Source of the DNA: Drechslerella dactyloides
Lineage: Eukaryota; Ascomycota; Orbiliomycetes; Orbiliales; Orbiliaceae
DNA: 64,000 nucleotides
Direction: 5' to 3'
Assembly (NCBI GenBank): GCA_020064725.1
Contig: JAGTWJ010000001.1
Span: 6,138,001-6,202,000, forward strand
In this document: positions 24,619-35,237 of the stretch, in pieces
How positions within the stretch are numbered: the stretch's first letter is position 1
Layout: each line of letters begins with the position of its first letter
Position numbers and translations under genes: made by a program
Notes under the pieces: model-generated
What the model was told of the DNA's origin: nothing
Database searches by the model: none
The model's input: the letters and a program-made list of their open reading frames with translations, nothing else

Positions 24619-25880
24619 TCACTTCTCGCTTCCAATCGTCTCCGTATCCACACCATCCTCCTCTTCGTCCTTCCACCATCCCGGAATCATAAGGTTACTC
24701 GGCACGACATCCTTATCCGCAACTTTGTCCGCCGCCTCCGCACCCGCGACGGGGAGGCCGTGGAAATCGACCGCGCCAATCTGCTTGAGCACGCTCGCCT
24801 GGTCCCAGTAGATATGCTCATGGTACAGCTTGCGGCCCCGTACGCAGACGATCGAGACGATTGCGATGCGCACGGGCCGGTCGGTGGGTGCGACGCCGGG
24901 GAGCATCCAGTGGAGTTCGTGGGTGTGCGTGAAGGTGCAGAGCATCTCGTCGACGACGCGGTCTGCGGAGACGGTGCGCGAGAGGAGGCGCAGGCGGAGG
25001 GATGGTGGGTTGTGCGGGATGAAGAAGTCGCGGTAGAAGCGGTGGAGGTCGTGTTGGCCGATGCCGCCTGTTAGCGTTGGGACCTAAGGAAGAAATACGG
25101 GTTAGACTGCGATGATGGAGCTGAGGTTGGATGAGTGGTGTGAAGAGGAGTGCATACGTGGTTGACGTAGGGCTCTTTGACCATTGTGTCCATTGTCTTG
25201 GAGGCGTCCTTTTCGCCAAACTCGAACTTGAGGTGCTCCGCCCAGATTTCCTCTAGGTCGATTTCCGGCCCGACTGTCTCGCGGAGCGCGGCGAGACTGC
25301 GGGAGTGTGCGATGCCCGCGGCGGCGGCGTTGTAGTGTACGGATGACTTTTCTGCGAAGCCCGGTTTGGCGTCGGCGTACACTCGGGTCTTGAGCGCCGG
25401 CGTCGGCGGAACGGCGAGGGAGGCGGCCTGGGTGTCCGGAAGGTGGAGGAGGATGCGGCGGATTTGGGGCGGGAATTGCTCGGAAGGAAAGCTGGCGGGG
25501 AGGGAGGTCGGATAGTAGGCGATGAGAGCGGCGAGGTTGGCGATTGGGTAGAGGGAATATTCGAGGGCTTTCGTGGCAGCGGCACCGAAGGCTGCAATTC
25601 ACCATTGTCAACAGCATGCTCAATCGAACAGCACAAGGCTATAGCAGCCCGGGATTGGAGATGGTGTAGGATTGGAGACAGTGAACGCACCTATGATGCA
25701 GTACTTTTCGTCGCTCTCGAGCGACTCGCAAAGGGACTCGAGCGCATGCGTGTCCGGGTGCGGGAGATAATGCACCTCGTACCCCTCCGCCTCCCATTTC
25801 GCGAGCTCGGACGTGTCAAAGGCGGACGAGTCGGCGGCGATGAACAGCTTCGGCGAGCGTGAGTCCGGGTCGGCATCCAT
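24619..25880 (-). CDS. degenerate dienelactone-hydrolase-like / SnoaL-like (NTF2 fold) protein
   Basis: The coding sequence joins 25880-25691, 25591-25158 and 25083-24619 (introns of 99 and 74 bp), giving 362 residues. The N-terminal half resembles an alpha/beta-hydrolase of the dienelactone hydrolase group: LFIAADSSAFDTSELAKW, YEVHYLPHPD, LIAYYPTSLP. The C-terminal half, from about residue 200, is SnoaL/NTF2-like: GGIGQHDLHRFYRDFFIPHN, VVDEMLCTFTHTHELHWMLPG and YHEHIYWDQASVLKQIG. The nucleophile turn, GxCxG or GxSxG in active hydrolases, reads IAFGAAA here, so the hydrolase half probably lacks a catalytic residue. An in-frame ATG at 26012 would add 44 residues including a run of six His; I prefer 25880 for its better start context. 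Substrate and pathway are unknown. Confidence 0.8.
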
Positions 25881-26255
25881 TGTGACGGAAATTCGGCGGT
25901 GACTGTGATGGTGGTGGTGGTGCGGGCGGTCGGAAGCGCCAAAGTGAAGGTGGGACGCGAGGTAGTTGGTGAAGGTTGAGCTGCGGCGAGCAGCAGCGGG
26001 GCGTGGCGGCATCGCGTTGGAGCTGTTGCAGATGGCGGGGCGCGATCTTATCTTATCTGATGAGATGAGCGAGCGAGCGAAGCGACTCGCGCTGGCGTGG
26101 CTACAGCACGAGGCTGGAGATGCGAAGTTGTAGTGCAGTTGGACTGACGAATGATGGTGACGATGAGAGAAATAAAAAGTTGCATGCGAATGGACAGATA
26201 AGAATGTATGTACAGGCGGGAATATCTGGAGCGTCCAGACGTGTATAAATGGCCT
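25881..26255. other. intergenic region between HEM14 and the SnoaL-like gene
   Basis: These 375 bp lie upstream of the SnoaL-like gene and contain its promoter, or its first 44 codons if the 26012 start is used. Nothing else is seen. Confidence 0.35.
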
Positions 26256-28048
26256 CTAAAGCGAGTCCCGGGCGATCCACTCCTGCTCATACGCCCACCG
26301 CTCAAGGCCCGTTAGCCGCTGCCCCGTCGCCACCTCGAAGGCTGCATCGCGCCCGCTGCGCACGCAATCGTTCAGGCCGACGCCGCCGTAGCTGCTCCCC
26401 GCGAGGACGAGGCGGCCGCCCATGTTGTCCATCAGGTCCTGGTGGACTTGTCGGAGTCGGCCAGCGTGGTTGACGGTGTATTGTGGGATGCATCGTCTGT
26501 GAAGCGAGGACATGGTCTCGGCGGGTGCCTCTGTGACGCCGAGATGCTGGTGGAGGACTTCTCTGGCCATTGCGACACCGTCGGATTCTGAGGGGAGGGA
26601 CGGCGAGGAGTCCCACCAGTGCCCTCCGAGCATGACCGTAACTTTCGTGCCTGGTCTTTCGTCCTGCCCCGGCATGGCATCGGAGTCGAAGATCACGCCG
26701 AGGGCGCGGTGAGGGTTGTTCGCGAGTGGCGTCGACTTGGGGATCAAGTAGCCAAAGCCGCGGTGGGGGAGAAGGTTCGGCGTGTCGAAGAATAGACTGA
26801 CGACCATCACGTTGACGCCGTCGGTTTCAGAGAGCGCGTCTGCAGTGCCGGGCGGGAGCAGCGCAGCGGTCTTCCACGATGGTAGCGTGGAGATGACGAA
26901 CGTGAATTCATTGTCATCGTTCTCATATCCGAGTACCTACAAGCATTCCTGTTAGAAATCATGTCCCAGTTACCAAGGGGAGTGGGACTTGCCTTAACGG
27001 TGTCGTTCTCAGTGTTGTATTGCAGCCCGGTGACTTCCACTCCAGTTTTAAGATCCGTCTGTCCTTGCTTTCTGACTTCCTCGTCCAGCGTCCTTGTCAA
27101 TGTTTCCATCCCACCCTTGAACGAGTACATGCTCGTTCCCTTCATCTTTGACAACAGATCCCCCGCGTGCCGCGTGTAGAGGTACTTTAGCAGCTCGTCG
27201 TCTATAAGCGCCTCCTGGACGCCTATCGCGCCCATTGTCAAGCTGCCGTACAGCCGTTCGTTCCGGTAGCTTTCGTGCATGAGCGCATCCGCACTCAATT
27301 TTGCGATATCGCCCGCGTAGATGCCATGGAAGACAGCAGAAAAGAGATTATTGGTGGCCACCGGCCCAACGCGGCGGGTCAGAAACGATTCAATGGTCTC
27401 ATCTTCCACGCCTGCAGGCCGCTGACGGCGGAACGGTTCGAGGAGAATCCCTCCTACTGCGCCCTTCAAGATCGGTAGCCGTAGCGCCGAGAAGATACCC
27501 GTGATGGACGACGGCAGCGGGTTTATCTGGTCGGGGTAGTAGATGTATCGGTTCTGCGCAGCTGGAGAGGTACGCGGGACGAGCAGCAGTTCGTCTTGCA
27601 GTTTGAGCTGCTTGACATGGCTGAGTGTAATCAGGCCGTTGACGGTGCCGGGACGGAGCGTGCGCGGGCCGGATTCGAAGCGGATGGCGCCCTTCGGTGT
27701 CGGAATGGTGTGAGTCCGGACCCAGCCGCCGGTGCGCGGGGAGGCCTCGAGGAGCGTGATTTCAGTCTCGGGCGAGTAGCGACGTAGGTTATACGCTGCC
27801 GTTAGACCGGTGATTCCGCCGCCTGCATGCGTACGAATATGTTAGTTTCGAGTGAAGACCGATTGAGGGAGACCGGGGCGGAGGGAGGAAGAACCCAAGA
27901 TTGCGACTGACTTGGGAGGATCCCGTTCTGGCGTGAATTGGGGCTCGTTGCGGCCGTGCTCGTGCTCGAAGAGGAACCGCCGGGAGGCCACGCAGCGGCT
28001 GCATCTTGGGACGGTCGGCCGCCGTGGGCGGGGCATTGGCGGCTTCAT
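26256..28048 (-). CDS. HEM14: protoporphyrinogen oxidase (HEM14)
   Basis: The coding sequence joins 28048-27895, 27822-26993 and 26936-26256, giving 554 residues. The enzyme oxidises protoporphyrinogen IX to protoporphyrin IX in the mitochondrial inner membrane, the penultimate step of heme synthesis, using FAD. The Arg-rich first 40 residues look like a mitochondrial presequence. Residues about 46-75 form the FAD-binding turn AILGGGITGLTAAYNL and the ITLLEASPRTGGWVRT strand. The family-specific parts RRVGPVATNNLFSAVFHGIY and SFKGGMETL are present, and a C-terminal GSSYGGVGLNDCV closes the FAD site. Intron 1 is 72 bp. Intron 2 (26937-26992, 56 bp) begins with GC rather than GT: AAG|GCAAGT, with CTAAC branch point and TAG acceptor. 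The ATG at 28036 is a possible second start. Confidence 0.93.
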
Positions 28049-28698
28049 GCTGATGTGGTGGTGATATTGATGGTGGCGGCTGGCTGTGGGCGAAGGTTGA
28101 AGTTTTTATATCAGGTTCGCGCAACGCAGGCGGGCAAAATAGTATTAGGACCCTGTCAGGGACTGGGTTTAGATCCATGGGTATGATGTAAACCGCGAAC
28201 TCCTGAGATGCCATTATATAAATACTTATTTACACGCTAACTATCGTACATTGTCAACATTCCAATCATATCGTCCACTCGTACAACTTTGTGCCTACTG
28301 ATTCCACGATTCAAAGGTTCACCTCGAATCGCTCGGCTTCGAGACAGCAACAGTCATTATCGTGGCAAGTGTCTCCAGGAGATTCTGCCTACAATTCAGC
28401 ATGACACCAGGATGCCCGCCTGCTAGCTGTGGTGGCAGATGTGTGGTGTTTCCACTCGTCCGAGCCAACATCGGTTGCAAGACTGCTTTCGCAATTTCTC
28501 CATGACGAATAGTCAATGCATGTCAGCGCCAGGGGATGATGCGGGTCCAGTTCATGTCGAGTCCCTTAAGCCTGTACGAACCGAACAGAAACTGGGCACC
28601 CGAGTTTACCGTATGGGTGTGTCAACGGAGCAGAGAACGTCGGAGTGGAGTGGGTCCTGTGTCGGACGGGTATTCATGTTCGCAAGCTCGCTGACATC
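28049..28698. promoter_or_regulatory. intergenic region upstream of HEM14
   Basis: These 650 bp lie between two minus-strand genes and carry the HEM14 promoter and the ZIM17 3' end. A CCAAT box, the site of the HAP complex that commonly controls heme and respiratory genes in fungi, sits at about 28261-28265, roughly 215 bp upstream of the HEM14 start. Its use here is inferred. Confidence 0.35.
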
Positions 28699-29307
28699 TT
28701 ATTTGCTCTGCCCATCCGTCTTGACTTCAGCTGCTGCTGGCGACTCTGCATTCTTCTCGCCTTCCTCTACGGCCTCCGGTGGCAGAAACTCAATATCGCC
28801 GTCGTGGTATTTGATCCCCTTGAGGACCGATTCGCCTTTCTCGCGGAGGATATCCTCGATTGTAGTCGGCTTGTCGCGGAAGATCTTCATGTGGTCGGCG
28901 ATGAGGTGCCGGACGGTGCAGCCGGGGCATTGGATGAGGACGGTGCCGTGACGGTAGGCTTGCTTGGAGACGCGGTGAGTGGAGCGGGTGTTGCACTTTT
29001 TGCAGGTGAAGGTCATTTCGTAGGCGGGCTTTTCGGGGAGCTGAAAGGAAGCTGTCGTCGAGGCTGGAGAGGAAGCTGCATCGTCGGAGGAAGTGGAAGA
29101 GGGCGAGGTGGAGGAGGTGTTCTGGGACGGTGGGGAGAGGATTGAGGGCGAGTCCGCGGATGAGTATTTGCGACAGGTTGACGATAATGTCGGTGGGAGG
29201 GCGCGGGGTGGTAGGATTGGTCGAGGGAACGGCCTGATCGCGGATAAGCGCAGCGGGTGGGATATCCTGGCCAGCGGCCGAGCGATACGAGAAGCGGAGG
29301 TCCTCAT
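28699..29307 (-). CDS. zim17: mitochondrial DNL-type zinc-finger protein (Zim17/Hep1/Tim15)
   Basis: This is an intronless 202-residue protein. Zim17/Hep1 keeps mitochondrial Hsp70 soluble and active in protein import and folding in the matrix. The zinc finger is clear: C102-x2-C105 in TFTCKKCNTRSTHRVSK and C127-x2-C130 in LIQCPGCTVRHLIADH, with the Tyr-Arg-His-Gly loop between. The first 50 residues are rich in Arg and Pro with no acidic residues, as in a matrix-targeting presequence, and a Ser-rich linker follows. I chose the ATG at 29307 (MRTSASRIARP) because the presequence begins there; an upstream in-frame ATG at 29406 adds 33 residues that do not look like part of it. The C-terminal acidic tail after residue 165 is variable in the family. 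Confidence 0.92.
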   Translation of the reverse strand: MRTSASRIARPLARISHPLRLSAIRPFPRPILPPRALPPTLSSTCRKYSSADSPSILSPPSQNTSSTSPSSTSSDDAASSPASTTASFQLPEKPAYEMTFTCKKCNTRSTHRVSKQAYRHGTVLIQCPGCTVRHLIADHMKIFRDKPTTIEDILREKGESVLKGIKYHDGDIEFLPPEAVEEGEKNAESPAAAEVKTDGQSK

Positions 29308-30221
29308 CGGTGTAGTCTGACGTTGATGCTGTAGGATGTCTTCTAGGATGGTGATGCTGGGGATGGATGAGACTCGGCGAGTTTCGAGAGCTTGCTGAGG
29401 AAACAAGAATGTGTTGGGCTGTCGTTATGTGTTGCGCAAAGTGTGCAAAAAATTTGAAGATGTTTGTCTGCAAAAAGATTCCCTCTTTCGGATAGACAGC
29501 TGCACTTCGGCCTTGGCGGCTTCACGCCCGTTGCACAGCAGCCGGCTGCGTTCTTTGGGCTGCTCGTTTGGAGCTCTATCCAATACGGAGGCCCGTGCTG
29601 AATGCCTCCCTAGAATATATCCTCACTCAGATACTTCGTAGGTACTTCACTAGGTAAAGGGTATACATAGAAAAGTCTCCTTGGTTCGATACGTCCTGAT
29701 GCCATCGTAGCTGTCATGTCTGACGCTGTTCATTGGCTGTAGTGAAGTTGAGATATGCGCTCGAACGGCGGATCGCGTCTACCAAAAGCGCACCCCGGAC
29801 GCCTGTCCCCGATTCGATAGCAGCCGTCATCCGCCTCTCCCGCGTCGCCTTCTCCACCATCCCGGTCGAGTCTTTGGATCCTGTCGAACATTCTCCAATT
29901 CGCATCCACGGTCTTCTGGCTTCCTCGGTCCCGTATTTGCTTCGGGTATATGCCCGGTGCGGGACCCAAAGCGTCTGGTGACCCTGTTGCGAGGTCGAAT
30001 CTAGCTCTAGCTCCAGTTCCCTACAGCTGTGCTGGCTCTAGTCGCCCTTGACGCCACCTCCCACATATCTCACGACTGGCGATATCATTCTGCTCACTAC
30101 TTGGGCCCTTTCCTGCTCATAGAAGGGCTCCTACACCTGTAACTCATCATAGCACCTACTCTCGCCACAGCTGGTTCTCGGGGCATCTCGGTTCGAAGCT
30201 CCACCCCGCCATCCACCCATC
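29308..30221. promoter_or_regulatory. divergent intergenic region, ZIM17 / CUL3
   Basis: These 914 bp separate two divergent genes. Short frames near 29733-29981 on both strands lack features. The region presumably holds both promoters. Confidence 0.4.
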
Positions 30222-33064
30222 ATGGCGTCTAAACCAGGCCCAGGTCGTATCAAGATCCGCCCGCCCAGGAAGGTGCGATGCCCCTCAATACTCTCTGGCC
30301 GTCTATACTCGTCGGATTTACATAGCTGAAGCCAACTTTTGCTCACAAACACGCAGGGTCTCGCGAACGACTTTATGAATTTCGACGAAGCATGGCCACC
30401 CCTCTCCCAGGCCCTACAACAGATCTACGCGCGTGCCGCGTCCGATCTTTCCTTCGAGGAGCTCTACCGCACGGCGTACAAGATGGTGCTTAAAAAGCAC
30501 GGGGATGCCCTGTACAACAGCGTCCACGACCTGATCAGGAACCGTCTTAGAACCGTGGCCGTCACGCAGGTCAAGCCCGCGCGCCCGACATTCACTCCGA
30601 ACGCTAGTGCGTTGGAGCGACGAGAAAATGGGAACAGGTTCTTGGCAGCGGTGAAGCAGGCTTGGGAGGACCATCAGCTGTGCTTGGGCATGATCACGGA
30701 TATTCTGATGTACTTGGTAGGTGGTCCTGTGGGGGGAAGGCCTGGTGGGAGGTGTAGCTGACTGACGTTTTGTTCCATGCGGCTATTAGGATCGCACGTT
30801 CTGCCACGAGAATAAGAAGCCGTCCACGTTGGTCGTTGGAATGGCGCTGTTCCGCGACAACGTGTTGCAGAACAAGGACTACGATATCGGTGCCGATCTG
30901 AACAAAGTACTCCTCGATCAGATACAAATGGAACGTGACGGCGACGTTATTGACCGAGCCAGAATCCGTTCTTGCGCGTACATGCTCGAGGGGCTCTACG
31001 AAACTTTGGACGAGAGGGAGGATCAGAAAATCTACTTGACGAGATTCGAGGGTATGCATCTGCCATCTGATAGGGACGTTCATTTCGCAGCTGACGGTAA
31101 TTTCTCGGTGTAGGAGTGTTTTTGACCGCCAGTGACGAATTCTACACAATGGAGGCTAAGAAGCTCCTGGAGGCGTGCGATGCGGCCACCTACATCGAGA
31201 AGACTAACGATCGACTCAACGAGGAATGGGAACGCACTCAGAGCACAATCTCCACATTGACGGAACCAAAAATTCGAGCTATCGTGGAGAAACATCTCAT
31301 CACCGACAACATCCGAGAAGTGATGCAAATGGAAGCTTCGGGCTTGAACTACATGATGGACAACGACAAATACGATCAATTGAAGCTTCTGTACCAACTT
31401 GTCCGACGAGTGGACTCTCAAGTCAACGAGATTCGGCGGATGCTGAGAGATCGCGTGGTCTACCTGGGAAAAGAGATCAATAAGGGTGTCTACGGATTCA
31501 GGAAGGCGAATGCTTCCGGCGAAAATCCGACAAACGGCGAAGCTGCGGCTGCTGAAGATAGAACTGTCAATGCTGAGACTGTCATGGCGCTTAAGTGGGT
31601 CGAGGAGGTCCTTGCTCTGAGAGACAAGATGGACAGAATCTGGGAGCGCAGCTTCGAGTCGGACCAGGGCGTTCAGCAGACGATATCCAAAGCGTTCACG
31701 GACTTCATCAACGACAACAAACGATCGTCGGAATACATCTCGCTGTTCGTGGACGAGAACATCAAGAAAGGCCTCAAGGGCAAGACGGAGGCCGAGGTGG
31801 ATGCTGTGTTGGACAAGGCCATCGTGCTATTCAGATACATTCAGGATAAGGATGTCTTTGAACGGTACTACAAGAAGCATCTCTCGAGACGTCTCATCTT
31901 GGGCCGTTCCGTCTCGAACGACGTTGAGCGCGCTATGATTTCTAAGTTCAAGGTGGAAGTCGGCTTCTCGTTCACGTCAAAGATGGAAGGGATGTTCAAG
32001 GATATGAACGTGTCGCAGGATTTGACGTCGGAGTACAAGAAGCATCTTGCGAACCTGGACTCGGACAATCAAATCGATCTGGATATCAAGGTGTTGACGT
32101 CCACGTTCTGGCCATGGAGTTCGATGGGCGGCGAGAGCGTTCATACCTGCACCTACCCGGAGGAATTGGAGAATATCCGGAATTCATTCCAGCGGTTCTA
32201 TCTGCGGAGATATAACGGAAGACAGCTTACCTGGCAGCCGCAGATGGTGAGCAACAAATTTGGTCCCTTTGTTGGAGTATCGACTGAAACTCGTGATTAG
32301 GGTACTGCAGACATCCGGGCAACCTTCAAGGCTCGCAAGTATGAGATCAATGTTGCGACGTACGCGATGGTCATCTTGTTGCAATTCAACAATCCCGCTA
32401 TCGATTCTTTGACTTTCGAGGTTGGCCTTTCTCCGTTTTCTTATGATATAGTTAGATGCTTACTATGGACAGGAAATCAAAACGTTGACATCGATTCCGG
32501 AGTCCGAACTTATTCGACACCTTCAATCGCTTGCGGTGGCACCGAAGACCCGCGTCCTGATCAAATCGCCAATGTCTCGTGACGTCAAGCCGACGGACAA
32601 GTTTTCGTTCAACCCGAACTTCACATCGAAGGCCCTGAGGATCAAGATTGGCATCGTGAAGGGCGCGGGTAATAAAGTCGAGACGGAAAAGGAACGCAAG
32701 GAGACCGAGGACAAGATTGAGGAGAGCCGAGCTCACCTCATCGAGGCGGCCATCGTCAGGATAATGAAGTGCGTACTCAATGTGCTCTATCGTTTCGATT
32801 AAACGCGTTTGCTAACAGCCGAGTAGGGCGAGGAAGCAATTGAAGCACCAAGCGCTGATGCTGCAGATTACAGAGCAGCTGTCCAAGCGGTTCATGCCTG
32901 ACCCGACGATGATCAAGAAGCGGATCGAGAGTCTCATCGAGAGAGAATACCTGGAGCGTAATGCCCAGGATCTCAACACGTACACTTATTTGGTATGTCA
33001 TCATCTATGGGGGGCTTCAGTGGAATGATGCGGATGGGTTTGGCTAACTTGTTTTAAGGCTTGA
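30222..33064 (+). CDS. CUL3: cullin-3
   Basis: The coding sequence joins 30222-30272, 30357-30716, 30790-31051, 31114-32246, 32301-32420, 32473-32768, 32827-32992 and 33059-33064, giving 797 residues. Cullin-3 is the scaffold of CRL3 ubiquitin ligases, joining BTB-domain substrate receptors to the RING protein Rbx1. The N-terminal NDFMNFDEAWPPLSQALQQI helix contacts BTB proteins. The cullin-homology domain has KKHLSRRLILGRSVSNDVER, ISKFKVEVGFSFTSKMEGMF and STFWPW. The C-terminal winged helix has IVRIMKARKQLKHQAL, with K741 as the NEDD8 acceptor, and ends in YTYLA. The codon of K741 is split by intron 6. The last exon is only 6 nt: one Ala codon plus the stop. Introns are 52-84 bp, and all junctions preserve phase. 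Confidence 0.95.
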
Positions 33065-34004
33065 TGTGGTGGCTTGCAAATTCGTCGCGCGTGGCGGCGG
33101 CTACTATTTGACTTTTTTTTTGCGTGTACAGCTGTGCGGATTGAACAGGAGATATATGGGCGGCTGGTGTATCCTGCTCTCGCTCTTTATCTTTACACAC
33201 ACTCTCCTTCTCCCCGACGTCCTCAATCCTCCCCGTTCTGTAACTTATCCTTGCGGTTATCATATTACTGGCGTTGATTGGAATCGAAGCCTACGATTTT
33301 CTATTTATCTTGAATCAGGTTGGTGCTATTTTGAGAGGGGAGATTTGGGGAGAGTAAAAAAGATGTTTGATGGGGTGGTATGGGAGGGCTTTCAACTCAT
33401 TTTCCTAGGTCCGTTTCCATTATTCTTGAGTAAGGCAGGAGTTCGAGTTGTAGTAGAATTTTGGGTCCGTTTGTACTTTTGTTTCCAATTTGTCTGTGTC
33501 CGCCACTCGACTATGTTGAGTCTTGTACTGTTGTATCCCATGGATGCCTAGTGTAATATATCTACAGGCTGTCGTGGAATATAACTGTGAATACCTTGAA
33601 GCATCCTATGTAGCACTACGAGGGTCTTCCCTATTAGCGATATATGTCACTGCGGATGTTACGTACGAAAATTGCTGAATGATAGGTCGGAATATGTTTG
33701 AATGGTGGTTTATACACAAGCATTCATCTACAGTCTTCGGTGGTCTAGTAAATATGAACCGTCGCTCGTACATCCACCCATCCACTCTCCTGCTGGTGAT
33801 TACGCAGCTGTAGGGCCTGATATTGGGCGGACGATACTGAGTGAGCGGGAAGTAATCGTATTGACCGATTGATCGGTTGACCGGTTGATTGACCGGTTGA
33901 TCGCTGGTAGCTTTGAATTTATATAATCGCGGGATCTTTGTACATGAGTTTTTGAACAGGCGGCGAATGCAGGGAGGTATGTATGGATATATGCACGGCG
34001 GCGA
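33065..34004. other. convergent intergenic region, CUL3 / QCR9
   Basis: These 940 bp lie between converging genes. A 161-codon frame (33066-33551) starts right after the CUL3 stop and is probably 3' untranslated sequence. The short tandem repeat at 33861-33902 lies here. Confidence 0.4.
33861..33902. repeat. short tandem, partly palindromic repeat
   Basis: Variants of TTGACCGGTTGAT repeat about four times in 42 bp. The units contain the palindromes ACCGGT and GATC and could form a hairpin or be a microsatellite between two converging genes. Confidence 0.55.
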
Positions 34005-34482
34005 CTACTCTTCCGTCACGTATTTATGGCGGATGTCCTGCCGTAGTTCTGGATGTTAGATATGGGTTCGGGTATATTCGGTGGGTATACGCGGGTGTAT
34101 CGGTACCTTCCATTGTCTCTAGAATGCGGAATATCTCGTTAGCTGGCTGAGTATCGTAGGAAGACGGTGGTGGAGGAACGTACGCCTTGGTTCTTCCAGT
34201 CCCAAAACCTGTCGGCGTAGACGTCCAGGGCGCTGTACGGGTGTGAGCATGTTAGATACGGCTGGTAAGTCATCGGGCTATAACGTGGCAAACGGCAGAG
34301 CGAGGAGGCAGTCGTACATATCCGCTCCGAAGGCTGCGCCGAAGACGAGGCCGACGAAGACGTAGTTTCGCCGGAAGAGCGTATTGTAGATCCTCGATGA
34401 TGCCTAAAGGTGCCGGAGTCGTTAGCAGCAGGTTGGAAGGTGATGAGAAGGCCGGAGGTAGGGCTATGGGGCTTACGGGCAT
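34005..34482 (-). CDS. QCR9: cytochrome bc1 complex subunit 9 (QCR9)
   Basis: Five exons, 34482-34477, 34403-34318, 34232-34184, 34118-34107 and 34037-34005, give a 61-residue protein. QCR9 is a small single-helix subunit of mitochondrial complex III, lying near the Rieske protein and cytochrome c1. The deduced protein has the family order: SSRIYNTLFRRNYVFVGLVF (start of the membrane helix), GAAFGADIALDVYADRFWDW, NQGRQWKDIRHKYVTEE. Exon 1 is ATGCCC only and exon 4 is 12 nt (RQWK). Introns are 73, 85, 65 and 69 bp with GTAAGC, GTACGA, GTACGT and GTACCG donors and AG acceptors, and every phase fits. The length is close to the 55-70 residues usual for the family. No single open frame reveals this gene; longer antisense and shifted frames here are spurious. 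Confidence 0.87.
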
Positions 34483-35237
34483 GGTGGGTGTGGACAATGG
34501 GTGGTGGTGATGATTGGAAATTAAAATTATCGAGTGGTTGACGTCGTTGAAGCCGAAGTTGGAGCGAGACAGCCGAGGACGAGATGTCGTCGGGTTTGCG
34601 GGACAAACGGGAGGGAAAGGTGTTGGTTGCCACAACACATGTTTGATCGCGAATTCGCCCCTCCAATGCGCTAAATTGGCCTACATGAGGAGATCTAGAT
34701 ATCTAAGTAAGTAGCCTCGAAGCCAGGATATCCGCGACGTACTAGTCCACGAACACTACATGTATACATGACGATGTCGTGTTAGAAATGAGTGTACTTT
34801 GGCGTTTTTAAGATGATGTTGCTCAATCTTACCAGCTCTATAATTCTGCTCTACGTCGGGATTCACGCGTTCACGTGACAATCTGTCTTGTACGCGATTA
34901 TTTCTGAGTCTCGGTTTAGCAAGCGTGCCAGGTAAGTAGAGCTGGCGTATGACTTGGTCTAGAAACTTCTAGCAGGCTGGATATAAATCTTCACGAAGCC
35001 AAGGTAAAGATCGTAGCTGATTTAGAAAAATCAAGGGAATTGCTATTTGTGTATGATATCGAGCAAGCGCTAGCTCAAGCGAGTTAGTAGATTCACTATC
35101 TGAATTGGCTTCTTCTGGTAATTTTAAACAGCTCAACCGATTGGACAAACTGCCACCAAGATCGAACTCCCTAAGCTCGCCTTCCATCACCATCGATATC
35201 CGGAGACAAAAGACACGCGGCACCGATCGTCAATACC
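34483..35237. promoter_or_regulatory. divergent intergenic region, QCR9 / PYM
   Basis: These 755 bp hold the promoters of two divergent genes. The paired CCAAT boxes at 34663-34679 are listed separately. No further gene is supported. Confidence 0.4.
34663..34679. promoter_or_regulatory. inverted CCAAT pair upstream of QCR9
   Basis: CCAAT at 34663-34667 faces ATTGG at 34675-34679, about 185 bp upstream of the QCR9 start. CCAAT is the binding site of the HAP/CBF complex, which regulates respiratory-chain genes in fungi. Position and target gene fit; binding is inferred. Confidence 0.35.

Noticed and set aside
29675..29700. tRNA B-box-like GGTTCGATACGTCC
   Set aside because: No matching A box, acceptor stem or cloverleaf could be built around it. 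I found no convincing tRNA in the window.
33066..33551. 161-codon frame just after CUL3
   Set aside because: It starts immediately after the cullin stop, is rich in Phe/Val/Leu from T-rich DNA, and is best read as 3' untranslated sequence.
34139..34666. 175-codon and 122-codon minus-strand frames
   Set aside because: They read through the introns and wrong phases of QCR9; the spliced model explains the region better.
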